Assembly: GCA_000470535.1 (NCBI GenBank) | Contig: CBRG010000207.1 | Coordinates: 1 to 34,175, forward strand | DNA length: 34,175 nucleotides | Reading direction: 5' to 3' | From: Streptomyces sp. AW19M42 | Lineage (GTDB): Bacteria; Actinomycetota; Actinomycetes; Streptomycetales; Streptomycetaceae | Shown: positions 16,057 to 23,689 of the stretch, piece after piece | Layout of the letters: the number at the start of each line of letters is the position of its first letter | Numbering within the stretch: the stretch's first letter is position 1 | The notes under the pieces: model-generated | What the model was told of the DNA's origin: nothing | What the model saw: only the letters and a program-made list of their open reading frames with translations | Databases searched by the model: none | Translations under genes and position numbers: made by a program

Positions 16057-16072
16057 GGGGGATGAATCCCCC
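16057..16072 (-). terminator. Candidate hairpin downstream of the lysR gene
   Basis: GGGGGAT (16057-16063) mirrors ATCCCCC (16066-16072), 81 nt beyond the lysR stop. No T-tract follows on the minus strand, so termination is uncertain. The rest of 16073-16153 holds only short CACCTCAC-like repeats. Confidence 0.35.
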
Positions 16073-16153
16073 ACCCCGGCCCACCTCACCTCACGTCGCC
16101 CACCTCACGGTTCACCTCGACCACACGTCGTCCGGCGCCGACCCGGCCGTCGG

Positions 16154-17062
16154 CTACCGTAGCCCCGCGTCCGCGCCGTGCGCCTGGAGCGCCGAGACGG
16201 CCGCCGTGATCGCGGGGCGGCGGGCCGCCTCCGTACGCCACAGCGCGTACAGCCGGCGCACCGGTACGGGCTCGATCCGCACCGCCACCACCCCGTCCGG
16301 CAGCGGCCCGCGCCCCAGCCGGGGCATCATCGCGACCCCGAGACCGGCGGCGAGCAGGGCCAGTTGGGTGTGGTTCTCCTCGGCCTGGTGCCGGATGTCC
16401 GGCTCGTAGCCCGCCGTACGCAGCGTCCGTACGAGCCAGTCGTGGCAGACCGTCCCGGGCGGCTGGCAGATCCACCGCTCCCGCGCCAGCTCCTCGCGCC
16501 GTACCCCGTCCCGGCCCGCCAGCCGGTGGCCCGCGGGCACCAGCAGATCGCAGCGGTCCTCCCCGATCACCGCCTGCGCCACGCCCTCCGGGGCGGGCAG
16601 CGGCGCGATGTCCCAGTCATGCGCGACGGCCAGGTCGATCACGCCCTTGGCCACCAGATCGACCGAGAGGTGGGGATCGACCTCGGTCATCCGGACGTCA
16701 AGGGCCGGGTGCTCGCGGTCCAGCTCCGCCAGCACCCCGGGCAGCAGCCCACGCGCCGCCGATGCGAACGCGCCGATCGACAACCGCCCCGTCGGCAGCC
16801 CCCTGCGTTCCTCCAGAGTCGTCTCGGCCCGCTCCACGATCGCCAGCAACTGCTGCGCGGTGGCGGCCAGATGGAGCGCCTCCTCGGTGAGTGCGACCCC
16901 GCGTCCGCGACGCTCCAGCAGTGTCGTACGGGTCTCCCGCTCCAACTTGGTGATCTGCTGCGAGACCGCCGACGGGGTGTAGCCGAGCGCGGCGGCGGCG
17001 CCCGCGACGGAGCCGTGTACGGAGATGGCGTGCAGCGCGCGCAGCCGGGAGAGATCGAGCAC
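16154..17062 (-). CDS. LysR-type transcriptional regulator
   Basis: 302 residues from GTG 17062, which follows AGGAGG by 5 nt. The N-terminal winged HTH reads LDLSRLRALHAISVHGSVAGAA, then LGYTPSAVSQQITKLERETRTTLLERRGRGVALTEE, matching the LTTR consensus. The effector domain follows (TGRLSIGAFASAARGLLPGVLAEL, GVIDLAVAHDW, LLAAGLGVAMMPRL). It is divergent from an EamA-family exporter, a frequent LysR arrangement in which the regulator activates the exporter in response to its substrate. The shared 118-bp region has a TTAGCA/TGCTAA inverted repeat. The ligand is unknown. Confidence 0.9.
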   Translation of the reverse strand: MLDLSRLRALHAISVHGSVAGAAAALGYTPSAVSQQITKLERETRTTLLERRGRGVALTEEALHLAATAQQLLAIVERAETTLEERRGLPTGRLSIGAFASAARGLLPGVLAELDREHPALDVRMTEVDPHLSVDLVAKGVIDLAVAHDWDIAPLPAPEGVAQAVIGEDRCDLLVPAGHRLAGRDGVRREELARERWICQPPGTVCHDWLVRTLRTAGYEPDIRHQAEENHTQLALLAAGLGVAMMPRLGRGPLPDGVVAVRIEPVPVRRLYALWRTEAARRPAITAAVSALQAHGADAGLR

Positions 17063-17106
17063 CGGAGCCTCCTGGATCCATCGATGCGTCGGCACCACTC
17101 AAAATC

Positions 17107-17153
17107 ATTAGCAACACTCAATTTCACCATGAAGGAATCCGTGCTGGTGCTAA
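17107..17153. promoter_or_regulatory. Candidate LysR control region between lysR and eamA genes
   Basis: TTAGCA (17108-17113) is mirrored by TGCTAA (17148-17153), 34 bp apart. An ATT-N10-AAT element (17107-17122) overlaps the left arm. This stretch is AT-richer than its surroundings. LTTR sites are typically degenerate, so the assignment is tentative. Confidence 0.4.
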
Positions 17154-17180
17154 ACGGTCGGTGCGGGTGATCCTCGGGGC

Positions 17181-18095
17181 ATGCGTCCCCTCCACATCGC
17201 CCTGGCCGCCCTGGTGGCAGCCGTCTGGGGCGTCAATTTCGTCGTCATCGAGCTGGGCCTCGCCCACTTCCCGCCGCTGCTCTTCTCCGCCCTGCGCTTC
17301 CTGGTCGCGGCACTGCCCGCGGTCTTCTTCGTCGGCCGCCCGAAGGTCGCCTGGAAGTGGGTGGTGGGGGTGGGGCTGGTCCTGGGGATGGCCAAGTTCG
17401 GCCTGCTGTTCATCGGCATGGACCGGGGGATGGGCGCCGGACTCTCCTCCCTGGTCCTTCAGGTCCAGGCCGTCTTCACCGCCCTCTTCGCGGCGCTCGC
17501 GCTCGGCGAACGGCCGGGGCGGGTACGGGTGCTGGGGATGGGAGTCGCCCTCGCCGGCATCGGGGTCGCCGCGGTCGACGAAGGGGCGAGCGGACCGGTG
17601 CTCGCCTTCGTCCTGGTGATCGCGGCGGCGGCCTGCTGGGGCGTGTCCAACGTGCTGACCCGCAAGGCCGCCCCGCCCGACGCCCTCAACTTCATGGTCT
17701 GGGTCTCCACCGTCCCGGTGCTGCCGCTGCTCGGGCTCTCGCTCCTCTTCGAGGGCGGGCACCGCGATGCGGAGGCGCTGGCCGCGCTCGACTGGAGCGG
17801 CGCCGGAATCGTCCTCTACGTCGCCTGGATCACCACGGTGTTCGGCTTCGGGGCCTGGGGCTTCCTGCTGAGCCGGTACCCGGCTACGTCGGTGGCCCCG
17901 TTCACCCTGCTGGTACCCGTCTTCGGGATGTCCTCCGCCGCCCTGCTGCTCGACGAGTCGGTGAGCCCGCTGCGGTGGTGCGCGGCGGCGCTGCTGGTCG
18001 GCGGGGTGGCGCTGACCTCGCTCGCCGGGGCGCGGCGCCCCCGCCCCGCCACCCCGGCACGGCCGCCAAAGTCGCAGGTCGAGGGGGCCGCCTGA
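17181..18095 (+). CDS. EamA-family (DMT superfamily) metabolite exporter
   Basis: 304 residues with ten predicted membrane helices in two EamA repeats (about 3-135 and 145-285). MRPLHIALAALVAAVWGVNFVVIELGL is the classic first helix, and repeat two has IAAAACWGVSNVLTRKA and FLLSRYPATSVAPFTLLVPVFGM. Members export amino acids, O-acetylserine, purines or similar metabolites. Its neighbour on the opposite strand is a LysR regulator. The stop is only 5 nt from that of the convergent isomerase gene. The C-terminal tail is Arg/Pro-rich and cytoplasmic. The substrate cannot be deduced. Confidence 0.88.
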   Translation: MRPLHIALAALVAAVWGVNFVVIELGLAHFPPLLFSALRFLVAALPAVFFVGRPKVAWKWVVGVGLVLGMAKFGLLFIGMDRGMGAGLSSLVLQVQAVFTALFAALALGERPGRVRVLGMGVALAGIGVAAVDEGASGPVLAFVLVIAAAACWGVSNVLTRKAAPPDALNFMVWVSTVPVLPLLGLSLLFEGGHRDAEALAALDWSGAGIVLYVAWITTVFGFGAWGFLLSRYPATSVAPFTLLVPVFGMSSAALLLDESVSPLRWCAAALLVGGVALTSLAGARRPRPATPARPPKSQVEGAA

Positions 18096-18100
18096 CCGCC

Positions 18101-18889
18101 CTACTGCTTCGGCGCGCCCAGCCGCAGCAGGTGCTCGCGCCCCGCGCTCAGCAGCCCCGGCAGCTCCGCCGCCCCCGGGTGCCAGCGCTTCTCGTACTCC
18201 CAGCAGACCCAGCTGTCCGCGTCCAGGGTGTCCAGGCAGGCCCGCAGCGGCAGCACCCCGGCGCCCAGGGCGACCGGCTCGGTGTCCTCGGCCGACGCGA
18301 TGTCCTTCACCTGGACGTAGCCCAGGTGCGGGGCCAGCACCGCATGGCTCGCGACCGGTTCCTCACCGGCCAGCCAGGTGTGCATGACGTCCCACAGCGC
18401 ACCGATGCTCCCGTGTCCCACCGTCCCCACCACCCGGGCCACGGCGGCTCCCGCGCGGTGCGAGTCGTGGGTCTCCAGCAGGATGCGCACGCCCATGTCC
18501 GCGGCGTACGGAGCGGCGGCGGCCAGCCTGCGGGCGGCGGTCGCGTCGGCCGTGGCGGGGTCCTGGTCACCGCCGCCGGGGAAGACCCGGACGTTGCGCG
18601 CCCCCAGGTCCCGGGCCAGCTCCACCAGACCGGCGAGCTCGTCGAGCACCGGCTGGTCGTCGCCCTCCGCGGCGGCCCGGACATAGCCGGCCACGGTCAG
18701 GATCTCGATCCCGCCCCGCTTGAACTCCTCGACCACATCGGCACGGTCGAGCATCGAGAGCCCCGGGTGCACCGGCTCCTCCGGGTGGGCGCGCAGCTCC
18801 ACCCCCTGGTAGCCGTGTTCGGCGGCCAGCCGGACGACCTCGGATATCGGCAGCCCCGGCACCCCGAGGGTGGAGAAAGCGAGCTTCAC
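18101..18889 (-). CDS. TIM-barrel sugar phosphate isomerase/epimerase family protein
   Basis: 262 residues of the xylose-isomerase-like TIM-barrel type (AP endonuclease 2 superfamily). It begins VKLAFSTLGVPGLPISEVVRLAAEHGYQGVELR. Metal-site acidic and histidine residues typical of the fold appear in ILLETHDSH, GALWDVMHTW, YVQVKDI and SWVCWEYEKRWHP. The GTG at 18889 gives good spacing from GGAAGG and matches the usual family N-terminus; an ATG two codons earlier (18895) is possible but very close to that site. It lies on the same strand as the LacI gene at 20160 with a 164-bp gap (18890-19053), in which I see only a small GCCCCGG/CCGGGGC palindrome (18984-18998). I infer a role in the same sugar-like pathway as the operon at 20290. 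Confidence 0.8.
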   Translation of the reverse strand: MKLAFSTLGVPGLPISEVVRLAAEHGYQGVELRAHPEEPVHPGLSMLDRADVVEEFKRGGIEILTVAGYVRAAAEGDDQPVLDELAGLVELARDLGARNVRVFPGGGDQDPATADATAARRLAAAAPYAADMGVRILLETHDSHRAGAAVARVVGTVGHGSIGALWDVMHTWLAGEEPVASHAVLAPHLGYVQVKDIASAEDTEPVALGAGVLPLRACLDTLDADSWVCWEYEKRWHPGAAELPGLLSAGREHLLRLGAPKQ

Positions 18890-19053
18890 GTGCATGTCCT
18901 TCCATCGGTACCTGCCATGCCCCCGCACCGTACGGTCCGGTCGGTGGCCGGCACATCATCGGCGTGCGGCCTGAACTACGGATGCCCCGGCCCGGGGCAA
19001 CCAAGTCACTCCGTGCGGACCCGGTCGCGCGATCCGGGCGGCCGGGAACCACG

Positions 19054-20160
19054 TCATGCCCTTGGCGCCGCCGTCGAGCCGCGCACCATCAGCTCCGCCG
19101 GGATCGTCGCGACGCCGCCCGGCGGCGGGGCCTCCTTGCCCATCGCGAGCCGGCCCGCCCGCGCCCCCGCCTCGAAGAGCGGCAGCCGTACGGTCGTCAG
19201 CGCCGGGACCACGTCCACCGAGAACGGCAGATCGTCGAAACCGGCCACCGAGATGTCCTCCGGGATGCGAAGGCCGCGGTCGCGGATCGCCGCGGCGGCG
19301 CCCAGGGCCACCGTGTCGTTCGCTGCGACGACGGCCGTGATCCCCGGTTCGCGGCGCAGGAGTTCGACCGTGGCGTCGTAGCCGGAGCCGCGGTCGTAGG
19401 AGCCGTGCACGGTGAGGCGCTCCTCGGCACCGGAGCGCGCGGGCCGCCCGCCCTCGGCAGCGCCCCCGCCCCCGTACAGTCCCGCGGCCCTCATCGCCTC
19501 GCGGTGGCCCTCCAGCCGGTGGCGGGTCGTGGTCCGCTCCAGCGGACCCGCCGCGTAGCCGATGCTGCGGTGGCCCAGCGAGATCAGGTGCTCGGTCAGC
19601 CGCCGGCCGCCGCCCCGGTTGTCGAAGGCGAGCGCGGCCAGGACCGATTCGCTGTCCGGCAGCGGGGGGCGCCCGCACAGGACCACCCTGGTCCCCCCGT
19701 CCGCGAGCTTCGCCAGCTTCGCGGACATGGCGGCCCGGTGCGCCGGGTCCTCCACCGCGCCGCCGGTGAGGACGACGGCGGCGGCGCGCTGGCGCTGGAG
19801 CAGGGTCAGGTAGGTGAGCTCGCGTTCCGGGGTGCCGCCGGTGTTGCAGACGATCGCCAGCTTCTCGCCGCCCGCCCGGCCCGAACCGTCGCCCGGACCG
19901 CCGATCTCCGTCTGCGCGGCGCCCGCCATGATCCCGAAGAACGGATCCGCGATGTCGTTGACCAGGATGCCGATCAGGTCGGAGGTGGCGGCCGCGAGTG
20001 AGCTGGCGGGGCCGTTCAGTACGTAGTCCAGGTCGTCCACCGCTCGCAGGACCCGCTCCCGAGTGGACGCGGCCACCGGGTAGTTGCCGTTCAGTACACG
20101 GGAGACCGTGGCCGGGGACACCCGGGCGCGAGCCGCCACGTCCGCCAGGGTGACTGTCAT
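19054..20160 (-). CDS. LacI-family transcriptional repressor
   Basis: 368 residues. The N-terminal LacI HTH and hinge read VTLADVAARARVSPATVSRVLNGNYPVAASTRERVLRAVDDLDYVLN. A periplasmic-binding-protein-like core follows (IGILVNDIADPFFG, AVVAANDTVALGAAAAIRDRGLRIPEDISVAGFDDLPFS). It has two Gly-rich insertions (near GGPGDGSGRAGGEK and YGGGGAAEGGRPARSG) that lengthen the family's usual about 340 residues. The ATG at 20160 follows GGAGGAA by 5 nt; an upstream in-frame ATG at 20199 is unsupported. It is divergent from the dehydrogenase operon, whose promoter has a LacI-type palindrome, so it very probably represses that operon until a sugar-like inducer binds. Confidence 0.92.
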   Translation of the reverse strand: MTVTLADVAARARVSPATVSRVLNGNYPVAASTRERVLRAVDDLDYVLNGPASSLAAATSDLIGILVNDIADPFFGIMAGAAQTEIGGPGDGSGRAGGEKLAIVCNTGGTPERELTYLTLLQRQRAAAVVLTGGAVEDPAHRAAMSAKLAKLADGGTRVVLCGRPPLPDSESVLAALAFDNRGGGRRLTEHLISLGHRSIGYAAGPLERTTTRHRLEGHREAMRAAGLYGGGGAAEGGRPARSGAEERLTVHGSYDRGSGYDATVELLRREPGITAVVAANDTVALGAAAAIRDRGLRIPEDISVAGFDDLPFSVDVVPALTTVRLPLFEAGARAGRLAMGKEAPPPGGVATIPAELMVRGSTAAPRA

Positions 20161-20213
20161 CGAAATTCCTCCGGGGGAGTGATGAGGGGAGAGGACCAAT
20201 CGGTGGGCCCCTC

Positions 20214-20243
20214 TTGTCCAGGCCGCTGTCGGCAGGCTAGCGT
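20214..20243 (+). promoter_or_regulatory. Promoter of the dehydrogenase-DUF993-isomerase operon
   Basis: TTGTCC (20214-20219) and TAGCGT (20238-20243) are separated by 18 bp and fit the Streptomyces housekeeping consensus (TTGACN, TAGNNT) well. Transcription should begin near 20250, placing the palindrome at 20253-20268 directly at the start site. Confidence 0.65.
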
Positions 20244-20252
20244 CATGCAGGA

Positions 20253-20268
20253 TAGAAAGCGCTTGCTA
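20253..20268. promoter_or_regulatory. LacI-type operator palindrome
   Basis: TAGAAAGCGCTTGCTA is a 16-bp palindrome with one mismatched pair and the AANCGNTT-like core (AAGCGCTT) of LacI-family operators. It overlaps the predicted transcription start of the operon at 20290 and lies next to the divergent LacI gene, so repression by road-block is expected. Confidence 0.78.
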
Positions 20269-20289
20269 CGGCTGTATGGAGGAACTTTC

Positions 20290-21441
20290 GTGACACGCAG
20301 GACAGTGCGCATCGCCATGAACGGCGTCACGGGTCGCATGGGATACCGGCAGCACCTGGTGCGCTCGGTCCTCGCGATCCGGGAGCAGGGCGGCCTCGAC
20401 CTCGGCAACGGCGACGTGCTCTGGCCCGAGCCGGTCCTCGTCGGCCGCCGGGCCCACGCGCTGGAGGCGCTTGCCGAGCAGCACGGCCTGACCGAGTGGT
20501 CGACCGACCTCGACGCGGTGCTCGCGGACGAGACCATCGACATCTACTTCGACTCCCAGGTCACCTCGGCGCGCGTCGACGCGATCAAGAAGGCCATCGC
20601 GGCGGGCAAGCACATCTACACCGAGAAGCCCACCGCCACCGACGTCGAGGGCGCCCTGGAGCTGGCCCGCCTCGCCCGGGACGCCGGCATCAAGCACGGC
20701 GTCGTCCAGGACAAGATCTTCCTGCCGGGCCTGCTGAAGCTGAAGCGCCTCATCGACGGCGGCTTCTTCGGGGAGATCCTCTCCGTGCGCGGCGAGTTCG
20801 GCTACTGGGTCTTCGAGGGGGACTGGCAGGAGGCCCAGCGCCCCTCCTGGAACTACCGCTCGGAGGACGGCGGCGGCATCGCCGTCGACATGTTCCCGCA
20901 CTGGGAGTACGTGCTCCACGAGCTGTTCGGCCGCGTCACCACCGTCCAGGCGCACGTCCAGACGCACATCCCCGAGCGCTGGGACGAGCACGGCAAGCCG
21001 TACGCCGCGACCGCCGACGACGCCGCGTACGGCATCTTCCAGCTGGAGAGCGGCGCCGTCGCGCAGATCAACTCCTCCTGGGCGGTCCGGGTCAACCGCG
21101 ACGAACTGGTCGAGTTCCAGGTCGACGGCACCCACGGCTCCGCCGTCGCGGGGCTGCGCAACTGCCGGGTCCAGCACCGCTCGGCCACCCCCAAGCCGGT
21201 CTGGAACCCCGACCTCCCGGCCACCGAGTCCTTCCGCGACCAGTGGCAGGAAGTCCCCGACAACACCGTCTTCGACAACGGCTTCAAGGCCCAGTGGGAG
21301 CTGTTCCTCCGCCACATCGCGCTGGACGAGCCCTACACCTGGGACCTGATGGCGGGTGCCCGCGGCGTCCAGCTCGCGGAGCTCGGCCTCAAGTCCTTCG
21401 CGGACGGCCGCCGCTTCGACGTCCCGGAGCTGAACCTGTGA
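20290..21441 (+). CDS. Gfo/Idh/MocA-family NAD(P)-dependent oxidoreductase
   Basis: 383 residues from GTG 20290, which GGAGG (20278-20282) precedes by 7 nt. The N-terminal Rossmann domain starts TVRIAMNGVTGRMGYRQHLVRSV, where GVTGRMG replaces the common GxGxxG. The family's active-site Lys is in HIYTEKPTA, and the C-terminal beta-sheet domain includes GGGIAVDMFPHWEYVL with a likely catalytic Asp/His pair. Family members oxidise or reduce sugars, inositols and their 3-keto derivatives. It is the first gene of a LacI-controlled operon with a DUF993 protein and a TIM-barrel isomerase. Its TGA stop overlaps the GTG of a 14-codon mini-ORF (21438). Confidence 0.87.
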   Translation: MTRRTVRIAMNGVTGRMGYRQHLVRSVLAIREQGGLDLGNGDVLWPEPVLVGRRAHALEALAEQHGLTEWSTDLDAVLADETIDIYFDSQVTSARVDAIKKAIAAGKHIYTEKPTATDVEGALELARLARDAGIKHGVVQDKIFLPGLLKLKRLIDGGFFGEILSVRGEFGYWVFEGDWQEAQRPSWNYRSEDGGGIAVDMFPHWEYVLHELFGRVTTVQAHVQTHIPERWDEHGKPYAATADDAAYGIFQLESGAVAQINSSWAVRVNRDELVEFQVDGTHGSAVAGLRNCRVQHRSATPKPVWNPDLPATESFRDQWQEVPDNTVFDNGFKAQWELFLRHIALDEPYTWDLMAGARGVQLAELGLKSFADGRRFDVPELNL

Positions 21442-21500
21442 CCAGCCACCTCCCGCAGGACGCACCGGAGTTGAACCCTTGACCATCCACCTCCCGCAGG
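21426..21500 (+). repeat. 41-bp tandem duplication across the dehydrogenase/DUF993 junction
   Basis: Positions 21426-21459 and 21467-21500 match at 30 of 34 bases with a 41-bp offset. Each copy contains the end of a PELN-coding segment, an overlapping stop/start, and codons for a T-x-HLPQ N-terminus. The first copy ends the dehydrogenase; the second begins the DUF993 protein. Confidence 0.75.
21438..21482 (+). CDS. 14-codon mini-ORF linking two operon genes
   Basis: GTG at 21438 overlaps the dehydrogenase stop (GTGA) and encodes VTSHLPQDAPELNP, ending in a TGA at 21480-21482 that overlaps the TTG start of the DUF993 gene (TTGA). It is a product of the 41-bp duplication. Its start of peptide resembles that of the DUF993 protein (MTIHLPQ) and its end resembles that of the dehydrogenase (PELNL). 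If ribosomes reinitiate at each overlap, it would act as a translational relay. There is no evidence that the peptide itself is functional. Confidence 0.4.
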   Translation: MTSHLPQDAPELNP

Positions 21501-22624
21501 GGCCCTACGAGCCCCGCACCACCCCGCTCGACCTCACCCCCGGCAGGGCGCCCCTGGCTTCCCGCACGGTCTTCTCGGCCGCCCATGTCGTGGCCGACCC
21601 GTACGCGGACATCAGCCCCGACTCCCCGGCCGCCGTCGACTGGGACGCCACACTCGCCTTCCGACGCCACCTCTGGTCGCACGGCCTCGGGGTCGCGGAG
21701 GCCATGGACACCGCCCAGCGAGGCATGGGCCTGGACTGGGCCGGCGCCGCCGAGCTGATCCGCCGCTCGGCCGCGGAGGCCAGGTCCGTCGGCGGCGCGA
21801 TCGCGTGCGGCGTCGGCACCGACCAGCTGCCGCCCGGCCCCGCCTCGCTGGCCGATGTCCTCTCCGCGTACGAGGAACAGCTCGCCCTGGTCGAGGGGAG
21901 CGGGGCGCAGGCCATCCTGATGGCCTCCCGCGCACTCGCCGCCGCGGCGAACAGCCCGCAGGACTACCTGGAGACGTACGCCCACCTGCTGCGCCAGGCC
22001 ACAGAGCCGGTCGTGCTGCACTGGCTCGGCCCGATGTTCGACCCGGCGCTGGACGGCTACTGGGGCTCCGCGGACCTCGACGCGGCCACCGACACCTTCC
22101 TCCAGGTCATCGCGGAACACCCGGACAAGGTCGACGGCATCAAGATCTCCCTGCTCGACGCGGAGCGCGAGATCGACGTCCGGCGCCGCCTCCCCGGCGG
22201 GGTGCGCTGCTACACGGGCGACGACTTCAACTACCCCGAGCTGATCGCGGGCGACGACCGGGGCTTCAGCCACGCCCTGCTCGGCATCTTCGACCCGCTC
22301 GGCCCGCTGGCCGCTCACGCGGTCCGGGTCCTGGACACCGGTGACACCAAGGGCTTCCGCGAACTCCTCGACCCGACGGTCGAGTTGTCCCGCCACCTCT
22401 TCCAGGCACCGACCCGCTACTACAAGACGGGAGTGGTGTTCCTCGCCTGGCTGGCCGGCCACCAGGACCACTTCACGATGGTGGGCGGCCTCCAGTCGGC
22501 CCGCTCGCTGCCGCATCTGACGAAGGCGTACGAACTGGCGGACCGGCTGGGCCTGTTCCCCGACCCGGAACTGGCCGAGTCCCGGATGCGCGCGCTCCTC
22601 ACGGTCAACGGGGGCACCCGATGA
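21479..22624 (+). CDS. DUF993 family protein, dihydrodipicolinate synthase-like TIM barrel
   Basis: 381 residues from TTG 21479, with CGGAG 8 nt upstream. The sequence has the DUF993 character: RTVFSAAHVVADPYAD near the start, RHLWSHGLGVAEAMDTAQRGMGLDW, then VVLHWLGPMFDPALDGYWGS, DGIKISLLDAEREI and GDDFNYPELI. The KIS lysine in DGIKISLLD resembles the Schiff-base lysine of DapA/NAL-type aldolases, which suggests aldol or retro-aldol chemistry, but the reaction is uncharacterised to my knowledge. It is overlapped by the mini-ORF upstream (TTGA) and by the next gene (ATGA), so all three main genes are translated in register. Function in sugar-acid breakdown is inferred from neighbours only. Confidence 0.82.
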   Translation: MTIHLPQGPYEPRTTPLDLTPGRAPLASRTVFSAAHVVADPYADISPDSPAAVDWDATLAFRRHLWSHGLGVAEAMDTAQRGMGLDWAGAAELIRRSAAEARSVGGAIACGVGTDQLPPGPASLADVLSAYEEQLALVEGSGAQAILMASRALAAAANSPQDYLETYAHLLRQATEPVVLHWLGPMFDPALDGYWGSADLDAATDTFLQVIAEHPDKVDGIKISLLDAEREIDVRRRLPGGVRCYTGDDFNYPELIAGDDRGFSHALLGIFDPLGPLAAHAVRVLDTGDTKGFRELLDPTVELSRHLFQAPTRYYKTGVVFLAWLAGHQDHFTMVGGLQSARSLPHLTKAYELADRLGLFPDPELAESRMRALLTVNGGTR

Positions 22625-23448
22625 GCGACGGCCGTCTCTCCATCAACCAGGAGACCATCAAGCAGTGGTCGCTGCCCGAGCTGACCGAGGGCTGCGTGAA
22701 GGCGGGCATCGACAAGGTCGGCCTGTGGCGGGCCCCCGTCCAGAAGTACGGCGTAGAGGCGACAGCCCGTCTCCTCTCCGATGCGGGCCTGTCCGTCACC
22801 AGCCTCTGCCGGGGCGGTTTCCTCACCGCTCTCGACCCGGCCGAGCGGACCCGCGCCCTGGACGACAACCGCGCGGCGGTGGACGAGGCGGCGGGCCTCG
22901 CCACGGACACCCTGGTGCTGGTCTCGGGCGGCCTCCCGGCCGGCAGCAAGGACCTGTACGGTGCCCGCGAGCGCATCGCGGACGCCCTGGGGGAACTGGC
23001 CCCGTACGCAGCCGAGCGCGGCGTGCGCCTGGCGATCGAGCCGCTGCACCCGATGTTCGCCTCCGACCGCTGCGTGGTCTCCACCCTGTCCCAGGCCCTG
23101 GACCTCGCGGAACGCTTCCCGGCGGACCAGGTCGGGGTCGTCGTCGACACGTACCACCTCTGGTGGGACGACCAGGCGCCCGCCCAGATCGCCCGCGCGG
23201 GCGCGGGCGGCCGCATCCACTCCTTCCAGCTCGCCGACTGGATCACCCCGCTGCCGGCGGGCGTGCTGGTCGGCCGGGGCCAACTGGGCGACGGCTGCGT
23301 GGACTTCCGCGCCTTCCGGACGGTGGTCGAGGCCACCGGTTTCGACGGCCCGATCGAGGTGGAGATCTTCAACGAGGAGCTGTGGGCCCGCGACGGCTCA
23401 GAGGTCCTGGCGGAGGTCGCCGCCCGGTACCTGGAGCACGCCTGCTGA
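22621..23448 (+). CDS. TIM-barrel sugar phosphate isomerase/epimerase family protein (operon member)
   Basis: 275 residues beginning MSDGRLSINQETIKQWSLPELTEGCVKAGI. It has the xylose-isomerase-like barrel pattern: VTSLCRGGFL, LVLVSGGLP, VRLAIEPLHPMF, VGVVVDTYHLWWD, IHSFQLADW, and PIEVEIFNEELW near the end. The glutamates, aspartate and histidines in those segments are the usual divalent-metal ligands. The ATG overlaps the DUF993 stop (ATGA). With the dehydrogenase it recalls the oxidoreductase plus epimerase pairs of inositol, 3-keto-sugar and C-glycoside pathways, though the DUF993 partner makes this set different. It is not a duplicate of the isomerase at 18101-18889. Confidence 0.85.
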   Translation: MSDGRLSINQETIKQWSLPELTEGCVKAGIDKVGLWRAPVQKYGVEATARLLSDAGLSVTSLCRGGFLTALDPAERTRALDDNRAAVDEAAGLATDTLVLVSGGLPAGSKDLYGARERIADALGELAPYAAERGVRLAIEPLHPMFASDRCVVSTLSQALDLAERFPADQVGVVVDTYHLWWDDQAPAQIARAGAGGRIHSFQLADWITPLPAGVLVGRGQLGDGCVDFRAFRTVVEATGFDGPIEVEIFNEELWARDGSEVLAEVAARYLEHAC

Positions 23449-23507
23449 CGCCGTGACCGGGCGGTATCCGCGGAGGTGACCTCTGGGGCAAAAAAGACTG
23501 CCCGACC

Positions 23508-23538
23508 GTGCAACCCTCCGGGGCTCTGCCGGGTCGTA
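23508..23538 (+). promoter_or_regulatory. Possible ECF-sigma-type promoter
   Basis: GTGCAACC (23508-23515) followed 16 bp later by GGTCGTA (23532-23538) resembles the GCAAC/CGTA layout of some Streptomyces ECF-sigma promoters. A transcript would begin near 23545 and hit the terminator at 23608-23640, giving a RNA of about 95 nt. An 8-codon ORF (GTG 23563 to TGA 23589, VSGGMGKP) lies inside. The call is from pattern memory and is tentative. Confidence 0.3.
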
Positions 23539-23607
23539 CCTGTAGTCGGGAGCTTCCGGGGGGTGTCCGGGGGGATGGGGAAGCCCTGACAGCGGGGGAG
23601 AGCGAGA

Positions 23608-23640
23608 GGGGCCCGGTCGGAAGACCGGGCCCCGTTTCGC
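23608..23640 (+). terminator. Rho-independent terminator
   Basis: GGGGCCCGGTC (23608-23618) pairs perfectly with GACCGGGCCCC (23623-23633) around a GGAA loop and is followed by GTTTCGC. It lies 160 nt after the isomerase stop and would end the operon and any RNA started near 23545. Confidence 0.85.
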
Positions 23641-23689
23641 TGTTGACCGGGCGAGCTCGGCCGGCTCGGCATGCCGTGACGACAGGCCC

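Noticed and set aside
21438..21482. GTG 21438 as the true start of the DUF993 protein
   Set aside because: It is 41 bp from the TTG start and therefore out of frame; it ends after 14 codons.
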